64,000 nucleotides of DNA from Pseudomonadota bacterium (lineage in GTDB: Bacteria; Pseudomonadota; Alphaproteobacteria; Rickettsiales; Midichloriaceae). Position 1 is the first letter of the stretch; the number at the start of each line of letters is the position of its first letter. Made by a program: the position numbers and the translations under genes. Positions 26,413-34,901 of this stretch are shown piece by piece. The notes beneath the pieces are model-generated. The model was not told the DNA's origin. It did no database searches and worked only from the letters and a program-made list of their open reading frames with translations. The stretch spans positions 22,269 through 86,268 of the forward strand of contig JAFECK010000025.1 in NCBI GenBank assembly GCA_018242185.1. The letters run 5' to 3'.

Positions 26413-26991
26413 TTACTGAACCAGGACCTCGTCGAATAATATATCCGCCACTTGTGCTGGATAGGTGAGCTTATTCACTCGCAACAACAGCTCTTCTCGT
26501 AGACGGTATAAGCCAACCGAGCCTTGCATATCTGAAGGGCGCAACTCTCGCAAGTATAGCTGGAATATATCCCGAATCTTGGGCATATTTTCCTCTATAG
26601 TTGATCTATCTTTCGGATCGCTCACTTCTAGCTTGATCTTAAGTTTGAGGAAGCTAGCGCCTTTGCCACCTGTGTTGAGATTGACGAGGAAGGGATCAAC
26701 GTCTATGAAAGCCTTGCTCGGCCCTTTGGCGCCCTCGCCGTGTTCAGCTCCTCCATGCTCCGCATTACTACTTTGGTGACCGCCGCCCGTGCTAAGTTTT
26801 TTCATTACAAATAAGCCTGCACTAGCAATTAATATGAGGGCAAAAACTGAAGCGATAATAATTGCTAGCTTGGGCCGTTTGCCTTTATTCTGGCTTACCC
26901 CTTCACCACCTTCGCCTTCAACGTCACCGCTTACTTCTTCTTCGCTACCCTCTTGGCTTTTCTTTTCTTCTTCCGTGTGTTCGACAAACAT
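26413..26991 (-). CDS. fliL: Flagellar basal body-associated protein FliL
   Basis: Single-pass inner-membrane protein at the stator. About 192 aa from the ATG at 26991 (AGGG five bases upstream). Acidic cytoplasmic tail (residues 3-40), TM at about 45-66, a His/Gly/Glu-rich linker, then the conserved periplasmic domain: FIDVDPFLVNL, FLKLKIKLEV, IRDIFQLYLREL, and the C-terminal VADILFDEVLVQ. First gene of fliL-fliM-DUF6468-motE. Confidence 0.92.
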   Translation of the reverse strand: MFVEHTEEEKKSQEGSEEEVSGDVEGEGGEGVSQNKGKRPKLAIIIASVFALILIASAGLFVMKKLSTGGGHQSSNAEHGGAEHGEGAKGPSKAFIDVDPFLVNLNTGGKGASFLKLKIKLEVSDPKDRSTIEENMPKIRDIFQLYLRELRPSDMQGSVGLYRLREELLLRVNKLTYPAQVADILFDEVLVQ

Positions 26992-27145
26992 ATGCACCCT
27001 ATCTTAATTATTAATGTTACATTAAGGAGGTTGCTTGCTTTGTTCAACAGGAAAAGTGAGCTGGCAACGTTTTTAATACACTATTATGACAGCGCTGATT
27101 TGCGCCAATTTTCCGGCAAGATCAGTAATTTTACAAGTAATCTTA

Positions 27146-27174
27146 TTGCTAAAGTGGTCCAAGTATGTTATAAT
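27146..27174 (+). promoter_or_regulatory. Sigma70-like promoter with consensus -10
   Basis: -35 TTGCTA (27146-27151), 17-bp spacer, -10 TATAAT (27169-27174), 30 bp before the ATG at 27205. Confidence 0.65.
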
Positions 27175-27204
27175 ACCAAACAATCATCCTAATAGAGGTT
27201 TATA

Positions 27205-28188
27205 ATGCATCAAAGAGTATTTTATCGAAGTGAGTTAAAAGAAGCTATGGCGGCAATTAGGCATAAAGTTGAGCTTTCTGAAGAGAAAGGCTTTAGATAT
27301 GCCGATAAAACACTTATAAGCTGGTCTTCAGGCTGCTTTTTTTTCGGTGGTGCAGCCGGGTTATCTATGATAGGGGTTTCAATCTATAGCGCAACAATGC
27401 ATGGAATAGAGCTGCCTGGGTATGTATTTTTAATCGCTGCAGGGACTTATATTGCTACCTATGGCATTGAATTCGTTAGCTATTTTGCAAGGCGTAACAC
27501 TTTGGCAAAACAAGCTGAGAGGAGTGAAATTGGCGAAGGTTGGTGGGTACCTTTAGTGACTGAATCATTAGGCCCTTATTATGTGGCTTCTGCGGTGCTA
27601 GCTGCTGGTTATATTGGTGCACAACTTTATCTTCAAGCAGTGCTAAATTCAGCTATGACAGCGGAATTCGCCGCTATAACCGGCGCTATAATGGGTGCAG
27701 TTCTCGCTATACCAAGCATCTGGGTAGGCCCAGCTAGATATTTGCAAGGCGGATTGGCGCATGGCTGGGACATAGTGGCTTCGGCCCTAGCAGGTGCAGC
27801 AGCTCTATACGTTGGGCATCTCACTGCTGAAGCATTCTTCATCCATATGATAGGTAAAACAGCAAGCTGGGAGCTTTCTTTAGTGTTTATCGCAGGCATC
27901 GCTATGCCAGTTTACGCAGTGGGCAAAATCTTCTGCAGCTCTGGATTGGAAGGTGGAATGACAGTTGCTGCATATATGATTGCTGGGGCAGAAAAAGGGA
28001 GTGTTTCTGCAGTGGCGATGCAGCAGGGGCCTCAACAGCAACAGCAAGAACAACAGCCACGGTCACAATATCAGCCGCCGGTACAATATTATGTCTACTC
28101 TGGGAGTAATCCGCAAAGTACTGGATATAGCTTTAACCCCAACAACTTTATTTACCATTCGTCTACGCAATTTGTGCAGCATCAATAA
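27205..28188 (+). CDS. Six-TM protein with Gln-rich C-terminal tail, unknown function
   Basis: 327 aa, unrecognised. Six hydrophobic segments: about residues 33-58, 71-95, 115-137, 150-172, 190-212 and 218-240. They are rich in Ala and Gly. The last 60 residues are soluble and low in complexity: a run of Gln (QQGPQQQQQEQQ) and then Pro/Tyr/Ser/Asn-rich sequence (YQPPVQYYVYSG). It has its own strong promoter and stands between the divergent fliL operon and convergent gph. A polar Q/Y-rich tail on a membrane core suggests an interaction surface; no function can be assigned. Confidence 0.65.
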   Translation: MHQRVFYRSELKEAMAAIRHKVELSEEKGFRYADKTLISWSSGCFFFGGAAGLSMIGVSIYSATMHGIELPGYVFLIAAGTYIATYGIEFVSYFARRNTLAKQAERSEIGEGWWVPLVTESLGPYYVASAVLAAGYIGAQLYLQAVLNSAMTAEFAAITGAIMGAVLAIPSIWVGPARYLQGGLAHGWDIVASALAGAAALYVGHLTAEAFFIHMIGKTASWELSLVFIAGIAMPVYAVGKIFCSSGLEGGMTVAAYMIAGAEKGSVSAVAMQQGPQQQQQEQQPRSQYQPPVQYYVYSGSNPQSTGYSFNPNNFIYHSSTQFVQHQ

Positions 28189-28195
28189 TAGGTAC

Positions 28196-28873
28196 TTAGG
28201 CATACCCCTTTAGCAGTTCCAGGAAATTAGCGTGATCCGGAATATAACCATCCGCCATGGGCAACAGCTCTTCGTGGTGGCCATATTTGCTCACGCCGAA
28301 TAGCACCGCCCGGCAGCCAAAGTTGCTGGCGCACTCTAGGTCAATCTTGGTATCACCCACCAGCCATACCTTGCTATGCTCATAATGTGGCAGATTTTCC
28401 AGCGCCTTCGTCGGCATATCTATAGCCGGCTTGTCTTTAGGCGTATCGGTTGCTCCTACCACCATGTCGAAATATTTTCCCCAACCTAAAACCTCCACTT
28501 CTTTACGTAGGAACTTACCGGTTTTATTGCTGACTATGCTCAAATATACCCCTATACGGCACAGCTCAGTTAGCACGGCTTCTGCGCCTGGTAAAGCCTG
28601 TAGATAATCGAGGTGGACTTCCTGGTATATCTGATGGAACTTGCGGCCAGCTTCCTCCCACTGATCCCCAAATATGTGAGGGAAGGCTTCGCGCATGGAG
28701 CGATGTGACCTAGCAGTCACCTCCTCTTCGCTCCATTCGGGCATCCCATAACTTTTGAGGGTCAAATTGAGCACGGTGTGTAACAATTGCCAAGAATCCA
28801 CCAAGGTGTTATCCCAGTCGAAAAGCACTGCTTGCGGTTTTTGTTGCAACAAATGGTGTGGTTCTTGTACCAT
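28196..28873 (-). CDS. gph: HAD-superfamily phosphatase, phosphoglycolate phosphatase-like
   Basis: About 225 aa from the ATG at 28873 with AGGTG upstream. HAD motifs in order: I FDWDNTLVDSW (nucleophile and acid Asp), II VSNKTG, III Lys in DTPKDKPAID, IV VGDTKIDLE. Cap domain between motifs I and II. The family removes phosphate from small metabolites such as 2-phosphoglycolate; substrate not certain. It begins within a few bases of the hpf stop, so both are likely on one transcript. Confidence 0.82.
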   Translation of the reverse strand: MVQEPHHLLQQKPQAVLFDWDNTLVDSWQLLHTVLNLTLKSYGMPEWSEEEVTARSHRSMREAFPHIFGDQWEEAGRKFHQIYQEVHLDYLQALPGAEAVLTELCRIGVYLSIVSNKTGKFLRKEVEVLGWGKYFDMVVGATDTPKDKPAIDMPTKALENLPHYEHSKVWLVGDTKIDLECASNFGCRAVLFGVSKYGHHEELLPMADGYIPDHANFLELLKGYA

Positions 28874-28879
28874 ATACAC

Positions 28880-29461
28880 CTACGGTTTTAAGGTGGTTTC
28901 CACCCAAGCGATATTACCATCTTTCCTATAGTAGAGCATGTTAACCGCCCCACTAACGGCATTAATAAATAATAAAGATGGCGCCCCTAGCATGTCCATG
29001 CGTTCCACTGCGCGGCTAACACTTAAACGCTCCACTTTCATCGGGTGTTCGCTAATGATGGCAGGATTGCCGCCATCTTCATATTCTTCATCCGTGCCTT
29101 CTTCGGTGTGAGGCGCTACGAAAACTCGCTTGACTGCATCCATTCCCTCGCGATATCTCTTGTATATATCGTGCAGCTTATCTTTATGCCGCCGTAACTG
29201 TTTTGCTACTTTAGCTATGGCGACGTCCACGCTATGATATGGGTCTGTGTCGTCGGATTCGCCCCTGATTATAGTGCCCTTACCTATCCCTTCCTGCACG
29301 GTTATATCAACATGGAAGAAATGTGTGCGCTTAGAAATAGTAACATGCGCATATACCGCCTCCTTGAAGTACTGCTCTATCTTCGATTTCATTTCAGACC
29401 TAACATAATCCGTTAAAGAATCACCCATCTCCAAGTGCTTGCCCGAAACCACTATCTGCAT
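28880..29461 (-). CDS. hpf: Long-form ribosome hibernation promoting factor
   Basis: 193 aa. N-terminal S30AE domain (1-105: MQIVVSGKHLEMGDSLTDYV, DVAIAKVAKQLRRHKDKL) that sits in the decoding centre of 30S subunits. A linker follows and then the C-terminal domain (about 135-190: VERLSVSRAVERMDMLG, FINAVSGAVNMLYYRKDG) that makes long HPF proteins dimerise to give 100S ribosomes. AGGAAC precedes the ATG. Stress-induced in relatives; linked functionally to the Rsh enzyme in this window. Confidence 0.93.
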   Translation of the reverse strand: MQIVVSGKHLEMGDSLTDYVRSEMKSKIEQYFKEAVYAHVTISKRTHFFHVDITVQEGIGKGTIIRGESDDTDPYHSVDVAIAKVAKQLRRHKDKLHDIYKRYREGMDAVKRVFVAPHTEEGTDEEYEDGGNPAIISEHPMKVERLSVSRAVERMDMLGAPSLLFINAVSGAVNMLYYRKDGNIAWVETTLKP

Positions 29462-29616
29462 ACCTGTTCCTCCATTATTGCAAATTTTCGCTTATGAAGA
29501 GTATAAATACACCAACCTTAATATGAGAGCAAGGGGTATCATTTTAATATTATATTTACATTTCATGCTCAACTGGGTTAGCATATACCCTGACTATAGT
29601 ATTTAAGTAGGGTCGG

Positions 29617-31230
29617 ATGGATCTGTTACGTGCAATTGGTGGTACTCGGCTTCTTGGGTTAGCATTCGCTGTAATAGCGATATTAGTAATACTGATTTTT
29701 GGTGTTATGAAGTTTAGCGGACCCATCATGGTGCCTCTTTACTCTAATTTGAGTGTAGAAGATAGCAGCATGATTATCTCACGGCTGCAAGCTATGAATA
29801 TTCCTTATGAGTCAAGCTCAGATGGTAAGCAGATTATGGTGCCAAGCAAGCAGGTGTTTTCTCTGCGAATGTCGCTTGCGCAAGAAGGTATTCCACATAC
29901 CGGTAACATAGTGGGGTATGAGATATTTGATAAATCAGAGCCGCTAGGATCTTCGCAATTTGTGCATAACGTTAATCTAGTGCGTGCTTTAGAGGGTGAG
30001 TTATCACGTACTATCAGTAGTATTAGCCAGATTGATCATGCTAGGGTGCATTTGGTAATACCCCGCAAGGAGCTCTTTTCAAAGACCGGCACGGAGCCTT
30101 CTGCTTCAGTAATACTTAAGACTAGAGGAGGGCAAAATCTCAGCCGCGACGAAATCGCAGCTATCAGCTATTTAGTTGCGCATGCGGTCCCTGGCCTCAA
30201 TGTAGAGAAGGTGGCAATAGTGGATAGCCTTGGGCGGCCTCTCAAGATTGGCTCTGGTGAACAACCTTCTGCAACCATGTCTGCGACTTCTAATGAATAC
30301 CAAAACAATCTCGAGCAAAAACTAGAAAACGAGATAACAGAGCTTGTGGAGCGCTCCGTTGGCATAGGTAAGGCTAAAGTCAACGTAACTGCAGAAATAG
30401 ATTTTGACCGGGAAATGGTAAACACTGAAACCTTTGATCCTAACGGGCAAGTTCTTCGTTCACGCAAGGTTAGCGAGGAAAACGATAAAGAGCGTAATAG
30501 CTCGGAATCAGTTTCTGTATCAGGTAATGTTCCAGGTAGTGCTACAAGTGGGGGTAGTGGCGGGAAAGAGCTAAGTAGAAGCGATGAGGTTCTGAATTAT
30601 GAAATAAGCCGCACGGTTTCTAATAAGATTATAGAAGGTGGGCATATCAAAAAGTTGTCCATAGCTATTCTCGTGGATGGTATGTATGAGTCTGATAAAG
30701 ACGGCAAAACCGCTACGTATAAAGAGCGTGCACCTGAAGAGCTGGATAAGCTGAAGGCATTGGTGATTTCTGCGGTAGGGTTTGACTCTGCACGCGGGGA
30801 CAAAATCGAAATTGCTAACTTGCGGTTTGCCTCAGAATTTGTTGCCACACATAACTCTTATGGCTTTGTGGATTGGGTGAAAACCGACTTGCGCGATGCG
30901 GTCCAGAGTGTAGTGATAGGTATAGTGATGGTGCTAGTGGTAATGCTTGTGATACGTCCCGTAGTATTGAAAAGTTTAGAGATTATCAAAGAGCGCCATG
31001 AATACGAGCGGCGCATTCGAGAAGCTGCAGCTCTTGCACGAGAAAAAGCAGAGGAGAAAAAGCGGGAGGAAGGTATGGATGGATTATTAGCGGATGGTAA
31101 TATCGCTGATGTTGTGGGGGGTAATGAAGAAAGGCGTCGCAGTAGTATGATTCGCAAGCTTAATGAATTGGTTGATCAGAGCCCAGAAGATGCTGTGGCA
31201 ATCATTCGCAATTGGTTATATCAGGATTAA
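29617..31230 (+). CDS. fliF: Flagellar MS-ring protein FliF
   Basis: Inner-membrane ring on which the flagellum is built. 537 aa. TM1 at about 13-34, YscJ/FliF domain (about 45-220: YSNLSVEDSSMIISRLQ, RALEGELSRTISS, ARVHLVIPR), FliF-C domain (about 230-400), TM2 at about 432-455, and the cytoplasmic tail ending LNELVDQSPEDAVAIIRNWL, the helix pair that docks FliG. The FliG gene follows after 3 bp. Complete and probably functional. Confidence 0.95.
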   Translation: MDLLRAIGGTRLLGLAFAVIAILVILIFGVMKFSGPIMVPLYSNLSVEDSSMIISRLQAMNIPYESSSDGKQIMVPSKQVFSLRMSLAQEGIPHTGNIVGYEIFDKSEPLGSSQFVHNVNLVRALEGELSRTISSISQIDHARVHLVIPRKELFSKTGTEPSASVILKTRGGQNLSRDEIAAISYLVAHAVPGLNVEKVAIVDSLGRPLKIGSGEQPSATMSATSNEYQNNLEQKLENEITELVERSVGIGKAKVNVTAEIDFDREMVNTETFDPNGQVLRSRKVSEENDKERNSSESVSVSGNVPGSATSGGSGGKELSRSDEVLNYEISRTVSNKIIEGGHIKKLSIAILVDGMYESDKDGKTATYKERAPEELDKLKALVISAVGFDSARGDKIEIANLRFASEFVATHNSYGFVDWVKTDLRDAVQSVVIGIVMVLVVMLVIRPVVLKSLEIIKERHEYERRIREAAALAREKAEEKKREEGMDGLLADGNIADVVGGNEERRRSSMIRKLNELVDQSPEDAVAIIRNWLYQD

Positions 31231-31233
31231 CGT

Positions 31234-32220
31234 ATGATTGGTGGAGTAGAAAAAGTTGCAACTTTAATGTTAATGGTAACCCAGGATAATGCCTCCAAAA
31301 TATTTGGATTACTTGAAGAAGAGGAGATTAAGCTGATCTCTCAGGCTATGAGTCGTCTCGGATTAATACCGCCTGATACTATAGAACAATTAATCTCCGA
31401 ATTCCAAAATGGCATGGTGGATAGCGCCTCTTATTTAGGTAATTTGCAAAGCACTGAACGTTTCCTGCGCAAAATATTGGGTAAAGACAAAGTCGAGGGG
31501 ATTCTCGAAGACATACGTGGGCCTGCTGGCCGCAACATATGGGATAAGTTGAGCAACGTTAGTGATGATGTGCTGGCAAATTATATCAAGAGTGAATATC
31601 CCCAAACTGCTGCACTGATTTTAAGCAAACTTAACCCGCAGCAAGCAGCTGGGGTTTTGACTCAGCTGAACCAAGAGTTTGCTTTTGAAGTGATGAAAAG
31701 GATGATTGTCATGGATAACGTAAAGAAGGAGGTGCTCGATCGCGTGGAGAAAACTTTACGTACCGAGTTTATTGGTAGTTTAGGTAAATCTCAAAAAATC
31801 GATCAGAATCAGGTGCTCGCTGAGATATTCAATAACTTTGATCGCACGCATGAAGCTGCATTTATGACGATGTTGGAGAAGCATGACTCTTCTATGGCCG
31901 AGCGCATTAAGAGTTTAATGTTCACCTTTGATGATTTAAAACGGGTCAACACCATTGGCATACAAGCAGTGCTTAAGGCTGTGGATAAAAGTAAGCTGGC
32001 TATTGCGTTGAAAGGAGCATCAGAAGAGATTCGTAAATTGTTCATGGATAATATGTCACAACGTGCTGCTAAGATATTAGCAGAAGATATGGAAAGTATG
32101 GGGCCAGTAAAGCTGCGCGATGTGGATAGTGCTCAATCAGAGATTATTAACCTGACTAAATCATTAATTGCCAGCGGAGAAGCTGAACTCAGTGATAGTG
32201 GCGACCAGATGGTTTATTAG
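31234..32220 (+). CDS. fliG: Flagellar motor switch protein FliG
   Basis: Rotor protein joining FliF to FliM and the stator. 328 aa, normal size. N-terminal FliF-binding domain (GGVEKVATLMLMV, EEEEIKLISQAMSRLG), ARM-M domain with SEYPQTAALILSKL and QAAGVL, and C-terminal torque domain (FTFDDLKRVN, IALKGASEEIRKLFMDNMSQRAA). AGGA precedes the start. fliH and fliN, its common partners, do not follow; a hairpin lies just downstream. Confidence 0.95.
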   Translation: MIGGVEKVATLMLMVTQDNASKIFGLLEEEEIKLISQAMSRLGLIPPDTIEQLISEFQNGMVDSASYLGNLQSTERFLRKILGKDKVEGILEDIRGPAGRNIWDKLSNVSDDVLANYIKSEYPQTAALILSKLNPQQAAGVLTQLNQEFAFEVMKRMIVMDNVKKEVLDRVEKTLRTEFIGSLGKSQKIDQNQVLAEIFNNFDRTHEAAFMTMLEKHDSSMAERIKSLMFTFDDLKRVNTIGIQAVLKAVDKSKLAIALKGASEEIRKLFMDNMSQRAAKILAEDMESMGPVKLRDVDSAQSEIINLTKSLIASGEAELSDSGDQMVY

Positions 32221-32256
32221 GTGTGTCGACAGCACCTAGGGTGCAGAGCTGCACAA

Positions 32257-32298
32257 AGCCTAACTTATTAAGTTTGCAATAAGTTTTTAATGTAGGCT
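32257..32298 (+). terminator. Hairpin downstream of fliG
   Basis: Nested inverted repeat: outer AGCCTA (32257-32262) with TAGGCT (32293-32298), inner ACTTATT with AATAAGT, followed by AAAAAGG. It is AT-rich and the T tract is weak (TTTTT inside 32284-32288), so it may be only a partial terminator. Confidence 0.4.
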
Positions 32299-32316
32299 AA
32301 AAAGGCCTATAAATGT

Positions 32317-32343
32317 TATGGTGTGGCTTGACCACGCCATCCA
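32317..32343. repeat. CTTGACC palindromic repeat, copy 1
   Basis: ATGGTGTGG, loop CTTGA, CCACGCCAT then CCAG: a hairpin of nine pairs with one mismatch or wobble. It ends in CCAG like other repeats in the window. Part of the 32221-32602 gap, which otherwise holds the fliG hairpin, a promoter and no gene. Confidence 0.6.
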
Positions 32344-32430
32344 GAAAATTAAGCAAGATTAATATTATGAATGAAATTGCATAGTTGAGCATTGACCAAA
32401 GCATATCTTGTAAGTATAGCATTTGCTGGA

Positions 32431-32458
32431 TTGTGCGATCAAGTCGCATAATGACATG
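32431..32458. repeat. CTTGA palindromic repeat, copy 2 (inverted)
   Basis: CTGGATTGTGCGATCAAG followed by TCGCATAATGAC. Its reverse complement lines up with copy 1 (ATG-x-G-x-CTTGAxC-x-ATCCAG), so the two copies face each other about 90 bp apart. Confidence 0.6.
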
Positions 32459-32526
32459 GCCGTAAAATTATTATTATATATTAAGTATTGCGCAGCCCTG
32501 CCTGGGGTGGAGCAACAAGATTAGCT

Positions 32527-32555
32527 TTTACTATTCATAATTGCTCTGCTATAAT
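32527..32555 (+). promoter_or_regulatory. Sigma70-like promoter of the lipoprotein-hemJ-rph operon
   Basis: -35 TTTACT (32527-32532), 17-bp spacer, -10 TATAAT (32550-32555), followed by a C-rich start region and the AGGAGG site at 32593. Confidence 0.6.
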
Positions 32556-32602
32556 GACCCCCGTCCCCGATGGCCAAGGGATGAATGTGAATAGGAGGGT
32601 TG

Positions 32603-33121
32603 ATGCGATACCGGTACATTTTGCTGGCAATTTCTTTTGTGCTAAGTGGCTGTACAAATGTGAAATCACAGCTGGGCATACAAAAGAATGCTCCTGATGA
32701 GTTTAGTATAGTCTCTAAACCAAATTTACATATTCCTCAAACCTTTGATTTGCCGGCGCCAGGGATGATGGTGGAGCACAATAGCGCAAAACCGCGGGCC
32801 ATGGAGCTGACTCCAGGAGAGGTGGAGCTAATGCAGATGGTTAGAGGCAATGAAGCAGGTAGCTATAAGTCTATACGCGCCTTGATTGACAGCGAATATA
32901 ACTCAGTTAAGAACAAAAATAAATCTAAGGGAGTTGTGAGGAGAACGGTAGCTAAACTAAACGACAAAAACGCTCTTAGCATAATAGATCCAGAGAAAGA
33001 AGCTGAGAGATTGGAGGAAAATAAACGATTAAACAAAAGAATAAACGAAGGGAAGATACCTACAAAGAATGCTGATAAAGCTACGTTAGATAGAATATTC
33101 GGCACAGAAATATTTAGTTAA
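32603..33121 (+). CDS. DUF3035 (BamF-like) lipoprotein
   Basis: About 172 aa. Signal peptide with lipobox LSGC (Cys near 17). The hallmark follows: PDEFSIVSKPNLHIPQTFDL, the segment shared by DUF3035 proteins, which in Caulobacter (BamF) belong to the outer-membrane beta-barrel assembly complex. The C-terminal half is Lys/Glu/Asn-rich and probably disordered. Strong AGGAGG site; the ATG at 32603 is chosen over a TTG one codon earlier. First gene of a four-gene operon. Confidence 0.82.
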   Translation: MRYRYILLAISFVLSGCTNVKSQLGIQKNAPDEFSIVSKPNLHIPQTFDLPAPGMMVEHNSAKPRAMELTPGEVELMQMVRGNEAGSYKSIRALIDSEYNSVKNKNKSKGVVRRTVAKLNDKNALSIIDPEKEAERLEENKRLNKRINEGKIPTKNADKATLDRIFGTEIFS

Positions 33122-33132
33122 TAGGAGGAACA

Positions 33133-33660
33133 ATGATCAAGAAAAGTAAAATTATAGTAGGGCTAATTGCGTTGCTGGCACTCACTGCATGCGTAAATTT
33201 CCCACTAACAGTAGATAGTAGCAGTTATCCAAAGCCTAGAGAGCAAATTGAGTTGGAGAGAATAGGTAAATTAACAGGTGATGATGGTATCATAGTTTCT
33301 ATGGGTAGTAATAAACGGCAGAGCAAGTCGGGTAAAAACATGATGCCGGTTAATAGTTATCTGTGGAGAGCAGGCCTAGATACTATCTATTTTATGCCAA
33401 TTGAGAAGATAGACCCATTCGCTGGAGTTATTATGACTGGTTGGTATAGCACTCCCGGCAACACTCATGAGCGTTTCAAGCTGAACATTTTTATTCTAAG
33501 CGGAGAGCTTCGCTCGGATTCGCTCAAAGTCAGCGCATTTAGGCAGCTACAGCAGGGCAAACGCTGGGGACAAGAAGAGGAAAGCCGCACTATAGCAAAC
33601 GCATTTGAAGAAAAAATATTAATGCGTGCCCGTTCGATCAAGGTTGGTGAGCAGGAATAA
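33133..33660 (+). CDS. DUF3576 lipoprotein
   Basis: 175 aa. Signal peptide with lipobox LTAC (Cys near 20). The conserved block VNSYLWRAGLDTIYFMPIEKIDP, followed by FAGVIMTGWYSTP and the ending helix, marks the DUF3576 family of alphaproteobacterial outer-membrane-associated lipoproteins. No function is established. AGGAGG before the ATG; 11 bp after the BamF-like gene. Likely part of envelope assembly, by context. Confidence 0.85.
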   Translation: MIKKSKIIVGLIALLALTACVNFPLTVDSSSYPKPREQIELERIGKLTGDDGIIVSMGSNKRQSKSGKNMMPVNSYLWRAGLDTIYFMPIEKIDPFAGVIMTGWYSTPGNTHERFKLNIFILSGELRSDSLKVSAFRQLQQGKRWGQEEESRTIANAFEEKILMRARSIKVGEQE

Positions 33661-33663
33661 CTC

Positions 33664-34122
33664 ATGCTGGAAGCGTATAAACCATTGCTGCAAGAATACT
33701 ACCTACATCTCAAGGCTCTACACATAATCTTTGTGATAGCCTGGATGGCCGGTCTGCTTTATATGCCACGCTTATTTGTTTACCATACTCAGGCAACCTT
33801 GGGTGGGGAGTTGGACGTTACCTTGCAAACTATGGAGAGACGCCTTTATAGAGGGATAATGCTGCCTAGTCTTATAGGTACACTTCTATTCGGTTTTTTG
33901 TTGATATCAGCAATAGGTTTGGCAAATTTTGGCAAATGGCTTCATGTCAAACTTGCTGTTGTGTTAGTTTTATTTGCTATGCATGGGATGATGGGTTGTT
34001 ATCGTAAGCGGTTTCTTAAAGGTACTAACAAGCGCTCTGCCTTGTATTATAGGATTTTTAACGAAATTCCAGCTGTGTTAATGGTTGTCATCGTGTTTCT
34101 TGTAGTGTTGCAGCCATTTTAA
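33664..34122 (+). CDS. hemJ: Protoporphyrinogen IX oxidase HemJ
   Basis: Oxidises protoporphyrinogen IX to protoporphyrin IX, the penultimate haem step, in the inner membrane. 152 aa with four TM segments. Family marks: LKALHIIFVIAWMAGLLYMPRLFVYH near the start (the His and Trp-Met-Ala-Gly region, given in part), the MERRLYRG segment and the C-terminal FNEIPAVLMV. Starts three bases after the DUF3576 stop. The oxygen-independent and HemG/HemY forms are not seen here. Confidence 0.9.
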   Translation: MLEAYKPLLQEYYLHLKALHIIFVIAWMAGLLYMPRLFVYHTQATLGGELDVTLQTMERRLYRGIMLPSLIGTLLFGFLLISAIGLANFGKWLHVKLAVVLVLFAMHGMMGCYRKRFLKGTNKRSALYYRIFNEIPAVLMVVIVFLVVLQPF

Positions 34123-34138
34123 AAAGTTAGGAGTTACT

Positions 34139-34870
34139 ATGAGCACAATTACTACTAAAAGGTCATCTTCTCGCAGCCCTGATCAAATGAGGCCGGTATC
34201 ACTAGAAGTAGGTTATACGCGGCATGCAGAAGGATCTTGCTTGGTATGCTTTGGCAGCACTTGGGTGTTATGCAATGCAACAGTTGAAGAAAAACTGCCT
34301 CCGTTTTTGCGTGACAGCAGACAGGGATGGGTCACCGCTGAATATTCAATGTTACCACGCGCTACTCTCACTAGAACACAGCGTGAAAGAGGTCAAGTGA
34401 ACGGTCGCACCCAAGAGATACAACGGCTTATCGGCCGTTCTTTACGCAGTACCGTAAGTCTAAAAGCTTTGGGTGAGCGCCAGATAATAGTCGATTGCGA
34501 TGTGTTGCAGGCAGATGGTGGTACGCGCACTGCAGCGATTACTGGCAGTTATGTTGCGCTAGCACTAGCAGTGAATAAGCTTTACCAAGAAGGCAAGCTA
34601 AAAGCTATGCCGCAGATGACGCCAATAGCAGCGGTTTCCTGCGGAATTATTGGCGGACAAGCAATGTTGGATCTGGACTATATCGAGGATGCTGGTGCGG
34701 AAGTGGATGCAAACTTTGTTATCAACCATGAGCGCAAGATTGTTGAGATTCAAGGCACTGCGGAAGCCAAGGCTTTTTCTGAAAATGAGCTATACCAGAT
34801 GTTGGAACTCGCGCATGCAGGAGTGGCTCAGCTACTCGAGCTGCAGAGCCAGGCGCTTGATGGGAGGTAA
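34139..34870 (+). CDS. rph: Ribonuclease PH
   Basis: Phosphate-dependent 3' exonuclease that trims tRNA precursors. 243 aa. Visible: RPVSLEVGYTRHAEGSCLV, the basic RTQRERGQVNGRTQEIQRLIGRS stretch (binding site, given in part), DCDVLQADGGTRTAAITG for phosphate binding, and DLDYIEDAGAEVDANFV. All expected motifs are present. AGGAG before the ATG. Last gene of the operon, converging on rsh across a 31-bp gap with no obvious terminator. Confidence 0.97.
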   Translation: MSTITTKRSSSRSPDQMRPVSLEVGYTRHAEGSCLVCFGSTWVLCNATVEEKLPPFLRDSRQGWVTAEYSMLPRATLTRTQRERGQVNGRTQEIQRLIGRSLRSTVSLKALGERQIIVDCDVLQADGGTRTAAITGSYVALALAVNKLYQEGKLKAMPQMTPIAAVSCGIIGGQAMLDLDYIEDAGAEVDANFVINHERKIVEIQGTAEAKAFSENELYQMLELAHAGVAQLLELQSQALDGR

Positions 34871-34901
34871 TTAACCCTAACAACTATGTAAAAACTCAAA
34901 C

